Counted from the first letter of the stretch, positions 1 through 8,548 are shown. The stretch: 38,242 nt of DNA from Nitrospirota bacterium (GCA_003695915.1 RFGF01000101.1:1-38242); one strand, 5' to 3'. Numbers and translations: made by a program. The notes: generated by a model from the sequence alone, not told the origin.

Positions 1-900
1 ATTATTGGCACTCCGCCGAATCTCATCGGTGTCGGCTTACTAGCTGAACAAGCTGGCATCTCGTTGTCGTTTACGAGCTGGCTGCTCGTGGGCGTGCCGT
101 TAGCAGCTTTGATGCTAGGGATGATCTATGGCGTTCTTCGCTGGCTGCATCCTCTCCCTGCGGATCTGTGCAATTTTGCGGACAACTTGGTTCGACAGCG
201 TGCCACGCTCGGTCCTTGGTCGGCCGGGGAGCGCTATGCCTGTGTGGCCTTTGGTATCGCGGTTGTCCTCTGGCTGGCCCCCGGGGTCTTTTCTGTCTTC
301 TTGGGTGCGAATCACGCGATTGTGGCATGGTATCGGGTTCACCTCCCCAAGGAGTTGGTACCGATTCTTGCGGCAGGCTTATTGTTCATGCTGCCAGTGG
401 ACGCTCGGCGGGGAGTTTTCACGTTGTCGTGGAAACAAGCGGCAAAGATTAATTGGGGAACGATCCTCTTGTTCGGCGGAGGACTCTCGTTCGGTCACTT
501 AATGATTCAAACCAATCTGGCGAAGACGGTCGGAGAGTCGTTGGTGTATGCGCTCGGGGTAGAAACGGTGTGGGGATTGACGGCTGTGGCGATCATCGCC
601 GCGATTGTCCTCACGGAGATGGCTTCAAATACTGCAGCGGCCAGCATGATTGTTCCGGTCGTCATTGCTATTGCCCAATCGGCCAGTCTCTCACCTGTGC
701 CCCCAACTTTAGGCGCATGTATGGGAGCGAGTTTGGCTTTTGTTCTTCCTGTTTCCACCCCACCGAACGGTATTGTCTATGGCACAGGGCGTATTCCGAT
801 CCTGTCTATGATTCGAGCTGGGTTGCTATTAGATCTTTTGGGGGGGCTCTTGATTTGGGGTGTGCTGCGGGTGGTGTGTCCTCTTGCGGGATTGAATTGA
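1..900 (+). CDS. DASS/SLC13-family anion transporter, C-terminal part (5' end outside window)
   Basis: Frame 1 is open from the first base, so the gene starts upstream; 299 residues are visible. The frame opens with GTPPNLIG, the ligand/Na+ motif that closes the N-terminal repeat of divalent anion:Na+ symporters. The second repeat is complete: TEMASNTAAAS (the SNT helical-hairpin motif) near residues 207-217, then LPVSTPPNGIVYGTG near 250-264. Several hydrophobic helices lie between. The family imports di- and tricarboxylates, sulfate or related anions across the inner membrane. Substrate cannot be read from this part. No partner gene is adjacent; the next gene starts 280 bp later behind its own promoter. 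Confidence 0.85.
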   Translation: MIGTPPNLIGVGLLAEQAGISLSFTSWLLVGVPLAALMLGMIYGVLRWLHPLPADLCNFADNLVRQRATLGPWSAGERYACVAFGIAVVLWLAPGVFSVFLGANHAIVAWYRVHLPKELVPILAAGLLFMLPVDARRGVFTLSWKQAAKINWGTILLFGGGLSFGHLMIQTNLAKTVGESLVYALGVETVWGLTAVAIIAAIVLTEMASNTAAASMIVPVVIAIAQSASLSPVPPTLGACMGASLAFVLPVSTPPNGIVYGTGRIPILSMIRAGLLLDLLGGLLIWGVLRVVCPLAGLN

Positions 901-1115
901 ACATTGAAATATGTTCCATACGATATGTTCTGTACGATCCGGAAACACGCAAGAATTCCTTCCAGAGCCTCGATGCGTGAAAAGGATTGGCCGGCACCGA
1001 GACATGGCAAAAGATGCAATGATCTTCATCTGATTTTGTAACACTGTGCCATCTCCGTTGCGTCCCTCATCGTCTCGTGGAGAACCAGCTGAGTGTACAG
1101 GCAATCGTGGCCTGT

Positions 1116-1144
1116 TTGACAAAGCGCCGACAGTGTTTCATAAT
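1116..1144 (+). promoter_or_regulatory. Sigma-70 promoter for the Fis-type regulator gene
   Basis: A perfect -35 (TTGACA, 1116-1121), a 17-bp spacer and a -10 of CATAAT (1139-1144, 5/6 match). The predicted transcript starts near 1151, leaving a leader of about 30 nt before the GTG at 1183. One of the best promoter matches in the window. Confidence 0.7.
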
Positions 1145-1182
1145 TCACTGCTTTCTGCCTGACGAGACGAATCTTTCCTCCT

Positions 1183-1779
1183 GTGTCCAAACAGCCTTCT
1201 CAGCCTGCGTTCCATATTGTGATCCTGAGTCGAGATCAGGAGCTTTATCCCAGCTTTGATCCCGATTTTGGAGATGTTCGTGTCTCCGTCGTTCCCACCA
1301 TGTCTGCCTTAAAAGACACTCTCGCTTCCGGCAACGTTCAAGGCATCGTGATCGACGGAGGACATTGCTCCCTCAGCGAATTGGCGGCTTTAGGGGACAG
1401 TGTGGATCTTGCTCAGACCATCGTTATCGCGGGGTCACGGGTCGGGACCAGCAAGCTCCTTCACGTCGCGCAATCCATGCTGAAACCCGCCGAAAAACAA
1501 ATTCGACATCGGGAATTGACTCTCACGGATTATGTCCAGACAAAATTTGAGGATTTTGTGCGGGCGATGAAAGAAGGGTCGGCTCGCGATATTTATCCCA
1601 TGCTGATGCAAGCGGTGGAACGCCCGCTGATTGAGCTGGCGCTGCGAGAAACAAACGGCAATCAAATGCAAGCAGCTCGGCTGCTGGGGATGAACCGAAA
1701 TACCCTGAAGAAAAAGATTGTGGAGTTTCGAATCCCTGTCGCCCGACTTCGGGACCGACGCAGGGACCGTTCCACTTAA
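1183..1779 (+). CDS. Fis-type HTH regulator with degenerate receiver-like N-terminus
   Basis: 198 residues, GTG start. The next in-frame upstream stop is at 1141-1143 and no ATG lies between. The C-terminal 60 residues form a Fis/NtrC-type DNA-binding helix-turn-helix (RPLIELALRETNGN followed by QAARLLGMNRNTLKKKI). The first ~105 residues have alternating strands and helices like a receiver: a possible phospho-acceptor Asp in GIVIDGG (about residue 57) and a Lys-Pro in MLKPAEK (about 104). The N-terminal acidic pocket is poor (LSRDQE). There is no AAA+ sigma-54 activation domain. The layout is like RegA/PrrA regulators (receiver plus Fis, ~185 residues), so DNA binding is likely but phosphorylation is doubtful. 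No histidine kinase is adjacent. The partner and targets are unknown. Confidence 0.75.
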   Translation: MSKQPSQPAFHIVILSRDQELYPSFDPDFGDVRVSVVPTMSALKDTLASGNVQGIVIDGGHCSLSELAALGDSVDLAQTIVIAGSRVGTSKLLHVAQSMLKPAEKQIRHRELTLTDYVQTKFEDFVRAMKEGSARDIYPMLMQAVERPLIELALRETNGNQMQAARLLGMNRNTLKKKIVEFRIPVARLRDRRRDRST

Positions 1780-1851
1780 TCACCGAATAAAAAAAGCCTG
1801 CGAGCCTTCCTATGGGGAAAGGATCGCTCATGTCCCCATTCCATCGTATTC

Positions 1852-1880
1852 TTGACAACTCGAGGGCGCGAGACTAGCAT
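1852..1880 (+). promoter_or_regulatory. Sigma-70 promoter of tRNA-Val
   Basis: Perfect -35 TTGACA (1852-1857), a 17-bp spacer and -10 TAGCAT (1875-1880, 4/6). Transcription would start near 1887, 16 nt before the mature tRNA 5' end. Confidence 0.65.
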
Positions 1881-1902
1881 GACCTCAGAGCATTTTCTGG
1901 AT

Positions 1903-1977
1903 AGGCGCGTAGCTCAGGGGGAGAGCGCTACCTTGACACGGTAGAGGTCGGCGGTTCAAAACCGCCCGCGCCTACCA
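1903..1977 (+). tRNA. tRNA-Val (anticodon GAC), CCA encoded
   Basis: A full cloverleaf can be folded by eye. The acceptor stem is AGGCGCG/CGCGCCT, the D-stem GCTC/GAGC, and the anticodon stem CTACC/GGTAG around loop TTGACAC (anticodon GAC). The T-arm is GGCGG-TTCAAAA-CCGCC. Discriminator A is followed by a genomically encoded CCA. It has its own promoter upstream and a hairpin terminator downstream. Confidence 0.97.
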
Positions 1978-1981
1978 TGAG

Positions 1982-2024
1982 AAGGCATTTCACGCCAACA
2001 ACCAGGCGGAAGTGCCTTTTCTTG
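1982..2024 (+). terminator. Intrinsic terminator after tRNA-Val
   Basis: An imperfect hairpin pairs AAGGCATTTC...CGCC (from 1982) with GGCGGAAGTGCCTT (to about 2018), with a short AACAACCA loop, followed by a T-rich run. It sits directly after the tRNA and 50 bp before thrS, so it should insulate the tRNA transcript from the thrS operon. Confidence 0.6.
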
Positions 2025-2071
2025 TGTCAAGGTATTAAAATCGTGCACGCCGAATAATAAAAATAAAGACG

Positions 2072-4048
2072 ATGACTCAAGATCTCTCAACAACAATGAC
2101 AAAGGAGATGTCCTCCCTCGTCCATGTTAGGTGCGAGGATGGGAAGAGCCAGACGCTCCCGGCAGGGCTTAGCGCACGCGAAGCCTATCAGCGCATCAAA
2201 GGAGAGGTCCCAGCCGATGCCTTAGCTGTCAAAATTAACGGGATTCCGAGGGATTGGAATACAATCATTGAAGAAGATGCGACCCTAGAACCGATTAGTT
2301 TTGCTTCTCCAGAAGGAAAAGAAATTTATCGGCACAGTAGCGCGCACCTTATGGCGCAAGCGGTGAAAGAGTGTTTTCCCTCAGCCAATCTGACCATCGG
2401 TCCTCCCATTGAGGAAGGCTTTTATTACGATTTTGCGTTCGAACGGTCGTTTACGCCAGAAGATTTGGAACGCATTGAGCAAAAAGCCAAAGCCCTTATC
2501 GAAGCCGATCTTCCCATTACCCGACACGAAATGAGCAAGACCCAAGCTATCGAACTGTTTCGTCAACGCGGAGAGCGGTATAAGGTCGAACTGCTGGAAG
2601 GTATCCCGGATGACACAGTTTCTCTTTACCAACAAGGGGAATTTGTGGATTTGTGCCGAGGACCGCATGTGGAATCCACAGGACGCATTAAAGCCTTTAA
2701 GGTGTTGTCCAGCGCTGGAGCATATTGGCGCGGCGATGAACGCAATCCGATGTTGCAACGGATTTACGGCACGTCTTTTCCCTCACAGGAAGAGCTGGAT
2801 GCCCATTTGGCCAAATTAGAAGAAATCAAGCGGCGGGATCACCGAAAGTTGGGAAAGGAACTCGACCTCTTCAGCATTCAAGAAGACATTGGACCGGGAT
2901 TGATCTTATGGCATCCCAAAGGGGCGCGCGTCCGGCTGGTGATCGAAGATTTTTGGAGAATCCAACATCTTCGGCGCGGCTATGAACTCGTGTACTCGCC
3001 GCACATTGCTCGACTAGATTTGTGGAAAACGAGTGGGCATCTTGACTATTACCGCGAAAATATGTTTGCACCGATGACCGTGGAGTCGTCCGAATATCAA
3101 TTGAAGCCCATGAATTGCCCATTTCATATTATGCTGTACAAGACCCATTTGCGGAGCTATCGGGATCTTCCCATTCGGTACGGCGAGCTCGGCACGGTAT
3201 ATCGGTACGAGCGCTCGGGCGTTCTGCATGGCTTGTTGCGTGTGCGAGGCTTCACGCAGGATGATGCCCATATTTTTTGTCGTCCCGATCAAATCGCGCA
3301 AGAAGTGAAACAGGTATTGGAGTTTATGACGGAGGTCTTACGAACCTTTGGGTTCGAAAACTGTGAAATGTATTTATCAACTAAGCCGGACAAAGCGGTG
3401 GGGACGGACGAACAATGGGAGCAGGCCACGCTGGCGCTGGCCACGGCCTTGCAGGAGACTGGATTTGCTTACGAAGTGGACCCTGGCGAAGGAGTCTTTT
3501 ATGGTCCCAAGATCGATGTTAAAATCCGTGACGGCTTGGGTCGCTTGTGGCAATGCTCCACCGTCCAAATCGATTTTAACAATCCACAGCGATTTGGTCT
3601 GAGCTTCATCGGCGAGGATGGAAAACCGCATCAGCCGATCATGATCCATCGTGCGCTGTTGGGCTCGATCGAGCGGTTTTTTGGTGTGCTGCTTGAACAT
3701 TACGCCGGAGCATTCCCTGTCTGGTTGGCACCTGTACAGGCTCATGTTTTGCCGATCACGAACAAGCAGCATGATTATGCCTGTGCGGTTGCGGAGCAAT
3801 TGAGACAAGCGGGGTGTCGAATCGAGCTAGACTTGCGGAATGAAAAAGTAGGTCTTAAAATCCGGGATGCAGAAAAAGCCAAGATTCCGTACATGTTGAT
3901 CGTGGGGGAACGTGAGCGTCAAGCCCAGAGCGTTGCTGTGAGGAAGCGGAATGGACAGGATTTGGGAACCATGACGATTGCCGAGTTTCGGGACCTTGTG
4001 CGTCAAGACGAGCCTCCTGTGCTGAGAGGTGCTACGCTTTCCGAATGA
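2072..4048 (+). CDS. thrS: Threonine--tRNA ligase
   Basis: 658 residues, usual length for bacterial ThrRS. It attaches threonine to tRNA-Thr in the cytoplasm. Domain order: TGS (about 15-75); the editing/SAD domain opening with HSSAHLMAQAVKECFP; then the class II catalytic core with MNCPFH (zinc Cys), VYRYERSGVLHGLLRVRGF (motif 2) and HRALLGSIERFFGVLLEHY (motif 3); and an anticodon-binding domain from about 560. ATG 2072 is preceded only by a weak AAAG. A second in-frame ATG at 2108 is abutted by AAAGGAG with no spacing, so the start is slightly uncertain. It is the first gene of thrS-infC-rpmI-rplT, and its stop overlaps the infC start (ATGA). Confidence 0.97.
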   Translation: MTQDLSTTMTKEMSSLVHVRCEDGKSQTLPAGLSAREAYQRIKGEVPADALAVKINGIPRDWNTIIEEDATLEPISFASPEGKEIYRHSSAHLMAQAVKECFPSANLTIGPPIEEGFYYDFAFERSFTPEDLERIEQKAKALIEADLPITRHEMSKTQAIELFRQRGERYKVELLEGIPDDTVSLYQQGEFVDLCRGPHVESTGRIKAFKVLSSAGAYWRGDERNPMLQRIYGTSFPSQEELDAHLAKLEEIKRRDHRKLGKELDLFSIQEDIGPGLILWHPKGARVRLVIEDFWRIQHLRRGYELVYSPHIARLDLWKTSGHLDYYRENMFAPMTVESSEYQLKPMNCPFHIMLYKTHLRSYRDLPIRYGELGTVYRYERSGVLHGLLRVRGFTQDDAHIFCRPDQIAQEVKQVLEFMTEVLRTFGFENCEMYLSTKPDKAVGTDEQWEQATLALATALQETGFAYEVDPGEGVFYGPKIDVKIRDGLGRLWQCSTVQIDFNNPQRFGLSFIGEDGKPHQPIMIHRALLGSIERFFGVLLEHYAGAFPVWLAPVQAHVLPITNKQHDYACAVAEQLRQAGCRIELDLRNEKVGLKIRDAEKAKIPYMLIVGERERQAQSVAVRKRNGQDLGTMTIAEFRDLVRQDEPPVLRGATLSE

Positions 4049-4572
4049 GTCGCCCCGTCGTTGTCAGCAAACATCGGGTCAATCAGCTTATACGGGTCCC
4101 GGAGGTTCGTGTCATTGGTCCAGAAGGCGAGCAGCTTGGAGTCATGCGCACCTCGGAGGCGATCCGACAGGCTAAGGAAATGGGATACGATTTGGTGGAA
4201 GTGGCCCCGACAGCAGTCCCGCCAGTCTGTCGGATCATGGACTACGGGAAATTTAAATATGAACAGAGCAAAAAGGAACACCGCATACGGCAGCATCAAA
4301 AATCCACGCATGTCAAGGAGATCAAGCTGCGGCCGAGGACAGACAAGCATGATCTGGAGACCAAAGTGCGGCAGATTCGGACTTTCTTGTCTGAGGGCAA
4401 CAAAACTAAAGTCACGGTTATGTTTCGGGGACGCGAAATGGCCAACCGCGAACTGGGGTTCGCGGCCATTAACAAAGTATTGGAGGAAGTGAAAGGCGAG
4501 GGTATTATTGAGCAGCCGCCGCGAATGGAAGGGCGAAACTTATACGCGGTGCTGGCTCCAAAGAGTTCGTAA
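4045..4572 (+). CDS. infC: Translation initiation factor IF-3
   Basis: 175 residues. IF3 binds the 30S subunit, prevents premature 50S joining and checks initiator tRNA and start codon. The N-domain carries NQLIRVPEVRVIGPEGEQLG and the linker KEHRIRQHQKSTHVKEIKLRP. The C-domain has KTKVTVMFRGREMANRELG. The ATG overlaps the thrS stop by 4 bp, implying translational coupling. The start here is a plain ATG; in many bacteria infC begins with a rare AUU/AUA codon that allows IF3 autoregulation, so that form of autocontrol is not evident. Confidence 0.97.
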   Translation: MSRPVVVSKHRVNQLIRVPEVRVIGPEGEQLGVMRTSEAIRQAKEMGYDLVEVAPTAVPPVCRIMDYGKFKYEQSKKEHRIRQHQKSTHVKEIKLRPRTDKHDLETKVRQIRTFLSEGNKTKVTVMFRGREMANRELGFAAINKVLEEVKGEGIIEQPPRMEGRNLYAVLAPKSS

Positions 4573-4629
4573 TCGTTACCGCCGGAAAACCGGGCTGTTG
4601 CACACGAACGTCGAAAAGGATGAAGCGGT

Positions 4630-4833
4630 ATGGCTGAACAAAAACTCAAAAATCACTCTGGAGCGAGTAAACGCTTTAAGTGGACTGGCCGAGGAAAATT
4701 AGTCAGGCGGCGAGCGGGCATGCGCCATATTCTGACAACCAAGGCGCGAGATCGAAAGCGTAGGCTGGGACGATCAATGCCTTTGAGCAAGGTCGATGCG
4801 AAGGCCGTTGAGAAATTGCTTCCATATCGGTAG
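4630..4833 (+). CDS. rpmI: 50S ribosomal protein L35
   Basis: 67 residues, very basic, with the family pattern HSGASKRFKWTGRGKLVRRRAG, a central basic stretch and a C-terminal LLPYR. ATG 4630 follows AAGGAT at suitable spacing. It lies in the conserved infC-rpmI-rplT order, 57 bp after infC. Confidence 0.96.
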   Translation: MAEQKLKNHSGASKRFKWTGRGKLVRRRAGMRHILTTKARDRKRRLGRSMPLSKVDAKAVEKLLPYR

Positions 4834-4887
4834 GCATGGAAGTTTTCAGCAAGCTAGTGTCGAGTAACGAGAGGAGCCGCGAAGATT

Positions 4888-5259
4888 ATGCCGCGAGTCA
4901 AAGGTGGACCTAAGACACGACAACGCCGCAAGAAACGTCTGAAGCTAGCTAAAGGGCAATATGGAGCCAAAAGCCGACTCTTTCGGACCGCGACAGAATC
5001 GGTCGATAAAGGTCAGGCGTACGCTTATATCGGCCGGCGTCAGCGGAAGCGAGATTTCCGTCGCCTCTGGATTGCCAGAGTGAGCGCAGCCGTTCGTGCG
5101 CACGGCTGGACATACAGTCGATTCGTCAATGCATTGAAGCAGGCCAAAATTGAGTTAAATCGTAAGATGCTCTCAGAAATGGCCATTCGTGACCCCGAGG
5201 GATTTTCTCGCCTCATTGCTCACGTCCAACCACAGCACGCGAGCTCAGCGTCACAATAA
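4888..5259 (+). CDS. rplT: 50S ribosomal protein L20
   Basis: 123 residues, normal L20 length, starting MPRVKGGPKTRQRRKKRLKLAKG and containing GRRQRKRDFRRLWIARVSAA. L20 is needed for early 50S assembly and in many bacteria represses this operon by binding its mRNA. GAGAGGAG lies upstream of the ATG. In the usual bacterial arrangement pheS-pheT would follow; here the gene ends 8 bp from the stop codon of an oppositely oriented pheT, with no room for a conventional terminator. Confidence 0.97.
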   Translation: MPRVKGGPKTRQRRKKRLKLAKGQYGAKSRLFRTATESVDKGQAYAYIGRRQRKRDFRRLWIARVSAAVRAHGWTYSRFVNALKQAKIELNRKMLSEMAIRDPEGFSRLIAHVQPQHASSASQ

Positions 5260-5267
5260 TCCTGTCT

Positions 5268-6968
5268 TTAAGCTGGGCTGATCAGCTTGTCGCAGTGAAG
5301 TTCCACTGCGGCGATAGGCATAGTAATTTGCCAGGCTTCCAGCACTTCCGGGTGAAGTTCACCGATCACCCCTATTGCCTGCCCCTCGTAGACGATTTGT
5401 CCGACGCGCCCCTCCAAATAAGAAGGGTGTACGATGGGTTCTAGACGATAGGTCTTCAGTAAATAATACAATAACACATCTAACACCGCATGGATTTCGG
5501 AGAAGTTAGCGGTGGCAGACGCCAGCAATAGGGCAAGATGCGTCTTGGTCTCGGATCCAAGCTCTGCTCGAGGGTCGGGAGAGGCAACCTCTCCGATTTC
5601 AAAGAGTTTGTGTGGATAAAAAGCACGAGGGCTGGTTGCCTCGACACGAAGAAGGCAGGGCAAAATGGCAGAGCGCAGGCAAGCATAACTAAGAGACAGG
5701 GGATTAGCGACTTCTACGACGGCTTCGTGTTCGCTCTCTGTTAGGCGCATTCGCTCGATCAACTCATCTCGGGCCATGAGGATATTCGAAAAAATTTCCT
5801 GAAAGCCGAATCCGATCATCAACGTGCGGATTTGATCCGAAAGTTGTTCGATCTGAGAGAGCGCTCCGACCGTAAATTGGGTGGGCATCAGTGGTTGGAA
5901 TGCATCGTAGCCTCTGCTGATTGCCACGTCCTCGGCGACATCGACCGCATGCATGAGATCATCTCGATAAGGGGGCGGGGTCACCGATAGGGTGTGTCGG
6001 GTCGCTTTGACATGGTGCCCATAGGATCGGAGAGCGGCTTCGATGGCTTCCGTTCCCAACGCCATGCCCAATGCCCGTTCGATCTCGCTGGCCCGCACTC
6101 GTTGAGGCCTGGCTATGTTGAATGGCGTTCGGACAATGGTTCCCACCTCGGTCGCATAGGGATACACCACATCCACCGGCTCAATGGAGGCCCCTCGATC
6201 TGCCAAATTCGTCGCCAAGATGTTGAGAGTCAAGAGAACCATCCGGAGATCGGTGCCCGTCACTTCCAGCAACAAATCGGTGTCGCCAACGCGCACTTCG
6301 CCGATGTCCCGGCTGTTGATGATGGGAGGAAAGGACAGAATTTGGCCTTCCTTGTCCCAAAAAAGAGGAAATTTTTCATGGCCGCTGAGAATATGGCCGT
6401 ATTCGACCCCTTTGGGATGGACGGCCAAGATTTCCTCGAGCGTCATCTTTTCAGAGAAGCCGAGCGGCGTGAACCGCACTTCAGTGGGCTTGACGAGTCC
6501 ATACGTCAAAGGAAAGGCGAGAGGGCTCAAACGGTAGATGCCGATGGACACGGTTTGTCGTTTGCGGCCGAAAATCTCGGCCAGCTTTTCTTGGGTTTGA
6601 ATCAATTGAGTAAGCCCTGCCTCTGTGACCTGATATCCGACTGCTCCGCAGGCAGCGATATAAGGCCGAACGGACTCTGTTTCGGGCAGGACAAGCACAC
6701 GGCGTTTAATGCGACCTTTTGTCGACCAAAAGGGGTAGACGGGCGGAGTATTGGTCAGTGCAATCCGAATTTGTCTGGCAATGCCTTCCACGCACCACAG
6801 ATCCGGACGATTGCTGTCTTGGAGCTCAACGCGCAATTCGCCGGTTGATGAAAGGTAGTCCTTCAGTTCACCTTTCACAAGCGGGAGCCACGCTTCGATG
6901 TCGGGCAGCGAAGCCGATCGCCCAAGCAGCGTTTGGAGATCAGCGTGGGAAAAGGAAATTGTCGGCAT
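5268..6968 (-). CDS. pheT: Phenylalanine--tRNA ligase beta subunit, archaeal/eukaryotic type
   Basis: 566 residues. Bacterial PheT is usually near 800; archaeal and eukaryotic cytosolic beta subunits are 550-590. Signature blocks of the short type are present: IQTQEKLAEIFGRKRQTVSIG, HPKGVEYGHIL, LSFPPIINSRDIGEV and TGTDLRMVLLTLNILATNLADRG, then the B5 domain and the catalytic-like C-terminal domain. There is no N-terminal EMAP/OB tRNA-binding extension and no C-terminal anticodon-binding domain as in the bacterial form. It lies 17 bp downstream of pheS. The type call rests on remembered family patterns; a tree would settle its origin. Confidence 0.93.
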   Translation of the reverse strand: MPTISFSHADLQTLLGRSASLPDIEAWLPLVKGELKDYLSSTGELRVELQDSNRPDLWCVEGIARQIRIALTNTPPVYPFWSTKGRIKRRVLVLPETESVRPYIAACGAVGYQVTEAGLTQLIQTQEKLAEIFGRKRQTVSIGIYRLSPLAFPLTYGLVKPTEVRFTPLGFSEKMTLEEILAVHPKGVEYGHILSGHEKFPLFWDKEGQILSFPPIINSRDIGEVRVGDTDLLLEVTGTDLRMVLLTLNILATNLADRGASIEPVDVVYPYATEVGTIVRTPFNIARPQRVRASEIERALGMALGTEAIEAALRSYGHHVKATRHTLSVTPPPYRDDLMHAVDVAEDVAISRGYDAFQPLMPTQFTVGALSQIEQLSDQIRTLMIGFGFQEIFSNILMARDELIERMRLTESEHEAVVEVANPLSLSYACLRSAILPCLLRVEATSPRAFYPHKLFEIGEVASPDPRAELGSETKTHLALLLASATANFSEIHAVLDVLLYYLLKTYRLEPIVHPSYLEGRVGQIVYEGQAIGVIGELHPEVLEAWQITMPIAAVELHCDKLISPA

Positions 6969-6985
6969 CGGTCAAGGAACACGCG

Positions 6986-8542
6986 TTACGGAAACTGTCC
7001 GCGCATAGTCCGGATCGCTTCCAAATCGGCGGTGAACAAATCACGGATATCATGAATCCCCAAGGCGACCATCGCCATTCGGTCAAGCCCGAGGCCCCAG
7101 GCGATGACGGGAACATGGACCCCGAGAGGAATTGTCACTTCTGGCCGAAACAATCCGGCTCCTCCGAGCTCCATCCATCCGAGCTTCGGATGGCGTACGT
7201 GAAGTTCCACCGAGGGCTCGGTGAACGGAAAATAGGCAGGAAACACTCGAATTTCTTGCGCTTGCGCCATTTCCGTTGCAAAAAGTTGCAAGAGCCCCAA
7301 CAGGGTTCGAAAATGAATGTCCTCGCCGAGGACGATGCCTTCGACTTGGAAAAAATCGGTTGCATGCGTGGCGTCCACTTGATCGTACCGAAAACATCGC
7401 GCAATGGAAAAATATTTTCCTGGAATCCGAGGATTGGATGCGAGGGTTCGAGCGGAGACGGCGGTTCCCTGACTTCGCAGAATGAGGCGTTGCGCTCGAG
7501 ATTTGTCGTACCGGTATCGCCATCCTCGAGAACCGGTTTCTCCGCCATGCTCGTGCACGGCTGCGACACGCGATAAAAACGGCTCGGGAGAGGAAGTCGC
7601 ATGTGTGGGATGCTTGACGAAATAGACATCGTGAATAGCCCGGGCCGGATGGAATTGGGGCATGAACAGCGCATCCATGTTCCAAAATTCGGTTTCCACG
7701 AGCGGGCCACGCATTTCTTGAAAGCCCATGCTGATCAGCTTGATTTTGACAACATCCAGAAACTCGCGATAGGGATGACGCCGTCCGATCGCTAACCGTG
7801 GTGGGCGCAAAGTAATCGTATATTTGCGGAAGCGATAGTTGCGCCATGAGCCATCTTTCAACATCTCCGGTGTTAGCTGCGAGACTTCTTCCTTGGGCAT
7901 GGCGTGCACGTGTTCGGCGAGCGTTCGGCCTTGATCTGTCAATAGATAGGCACGAATGGTGCGATCTTCGATCCGAAAGGGTTCATTCGTGTTGCCGCGT
8001 TTCACGGCGTAGAGTTTGATCAGGGATTGGATGGCCGGGGGAAATGCTTCAAGAGGTCGGCTCGACTCGCCAAGCTGCTGAAGCACGGCTCGCAATTGCT
8101 GGCAGAGCGAGCTGGGCAGGCCGGTAGCCTCAAGGGAGCCCCCGGGGGCTAATTGCACCGATCCTTCTTTTTTCAAGAGCCCGATCGCTCGGCTCAGTGC
8201 ATTGGGTGGAAATGGGCTTTGGGTTTGTAATGCTTGAACGGTGAGGCGAACGTGACGGTGGTGGGCTTCCTCGATCTGCCGGAGAATCCATTCGGGAGGC
8301 GATGACTCCTGGAGGTAACGAAACCCAACCTCCGTCAAGCTGACGATCGGAATGACGGTTTCTGATTCGAGCCGGACCAACGATTTCGTCTGAAGCCAGC
8401 CGAGCGCCATACTGATTTGCGAGGGCTCGAGACCGGTCGATTGGACGAGATCCGAGTCGGTTTGCGGCGCGTCTTTCTGGGCTAGCGCCAGGAGAACTTT
8501 GATCTCTAAGGGATGTAAAGTTTCTATGGTGGTAAGGTCCAT
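6986..8542 (-). CDS. pheS: Phenylalanine--tRNA ligase alpha subunit, archaeal/eukaryotic type
   Basis: 518 residues against 330-350 in ordinary bacterial PheS. The first ~200 residues look like tandem winged-helix DNA/tRNA-binding domains, as in eukaryotic cytosolic alpha subunits (about 508 residues). The class II core has the archaeal/eukaryotic wording: FHPARAIHDVYFV, WRYRYDKSRAQRLILRSQGTA, FRYDQVDATHATDFFQVEG (motif 2), PAYFPFTEPSVEL, ELGGAGLFRPE and AWGLGLDRM (motif 3). With PheT it forms the alpha2-beta2 enzyme that charges tRNA-Phe. Its start is 6 bp from the rpe stop, so it is translated from the rsmB-rpe-pheS-pheT message. Confidence 0.94.
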   Translation of the reverse strand: MDLTTIETLHPLEIKVLLALAQKDAPQTDSDLVQSTGLEPSQISMALGWLQTKSLVRLESETVIPIVSLTEVGFRYLQESSPPEWILRQIEEAHHRHVRLTVQALQTQSPFPPNALSRAIGLLKKEGSVQLAPGGSLEATGLPSSLCQQLRAVLQQLGESSRPLEAFPPAIQSLIKLYAVKRGNTNEPFRIEDRTIRAYLLTDQGRTLAEHVHAMPKEEVSQLTPEMLKDGSWRNYRFRKYTITLRPPRLAIGRRHPYREFLDVVKIKLISMGFQEMRGPLVETEFWNMDALFMPQFHPARAIHDVYFVKHPTHATSSPEPFLSRVAAVHEHGGETGSRGWRYRYDKSRAQRLILRSQGTAVSARTLASNPRIPGKYFSIARCFRYDQVDATHATDFFQVEGIVLGEDIHFRTLLGLLQLFATEMAQAQEIRVFPAYFPFTEPSVELHVRHPKLGWMELGGAGLFRPEVTIPLGVHVPVIAWGLGLDRMAMVALGIHDIRDLFTADLEAIRTMRGQFP

Positions 8543-8548
8543 CTGGCG

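Noticed and set aside
2024-2071. T-box or other leader upstream of thrS
   Set aside because: Only about 48 bp separate the tRNA terminator from thrS; too short, and no T-box sequence is present.
5994-6848. 284-codon plus-strand ORF
   Set aside because: Antisense to the conserved body of pheT; composition is not protein-like and there is no ribosome-binding site.
6719-7576. 285-codon plus-strand ORF
   Set aside because: Antisense to pheT and pheS cores, whose motifs are unambiguous.
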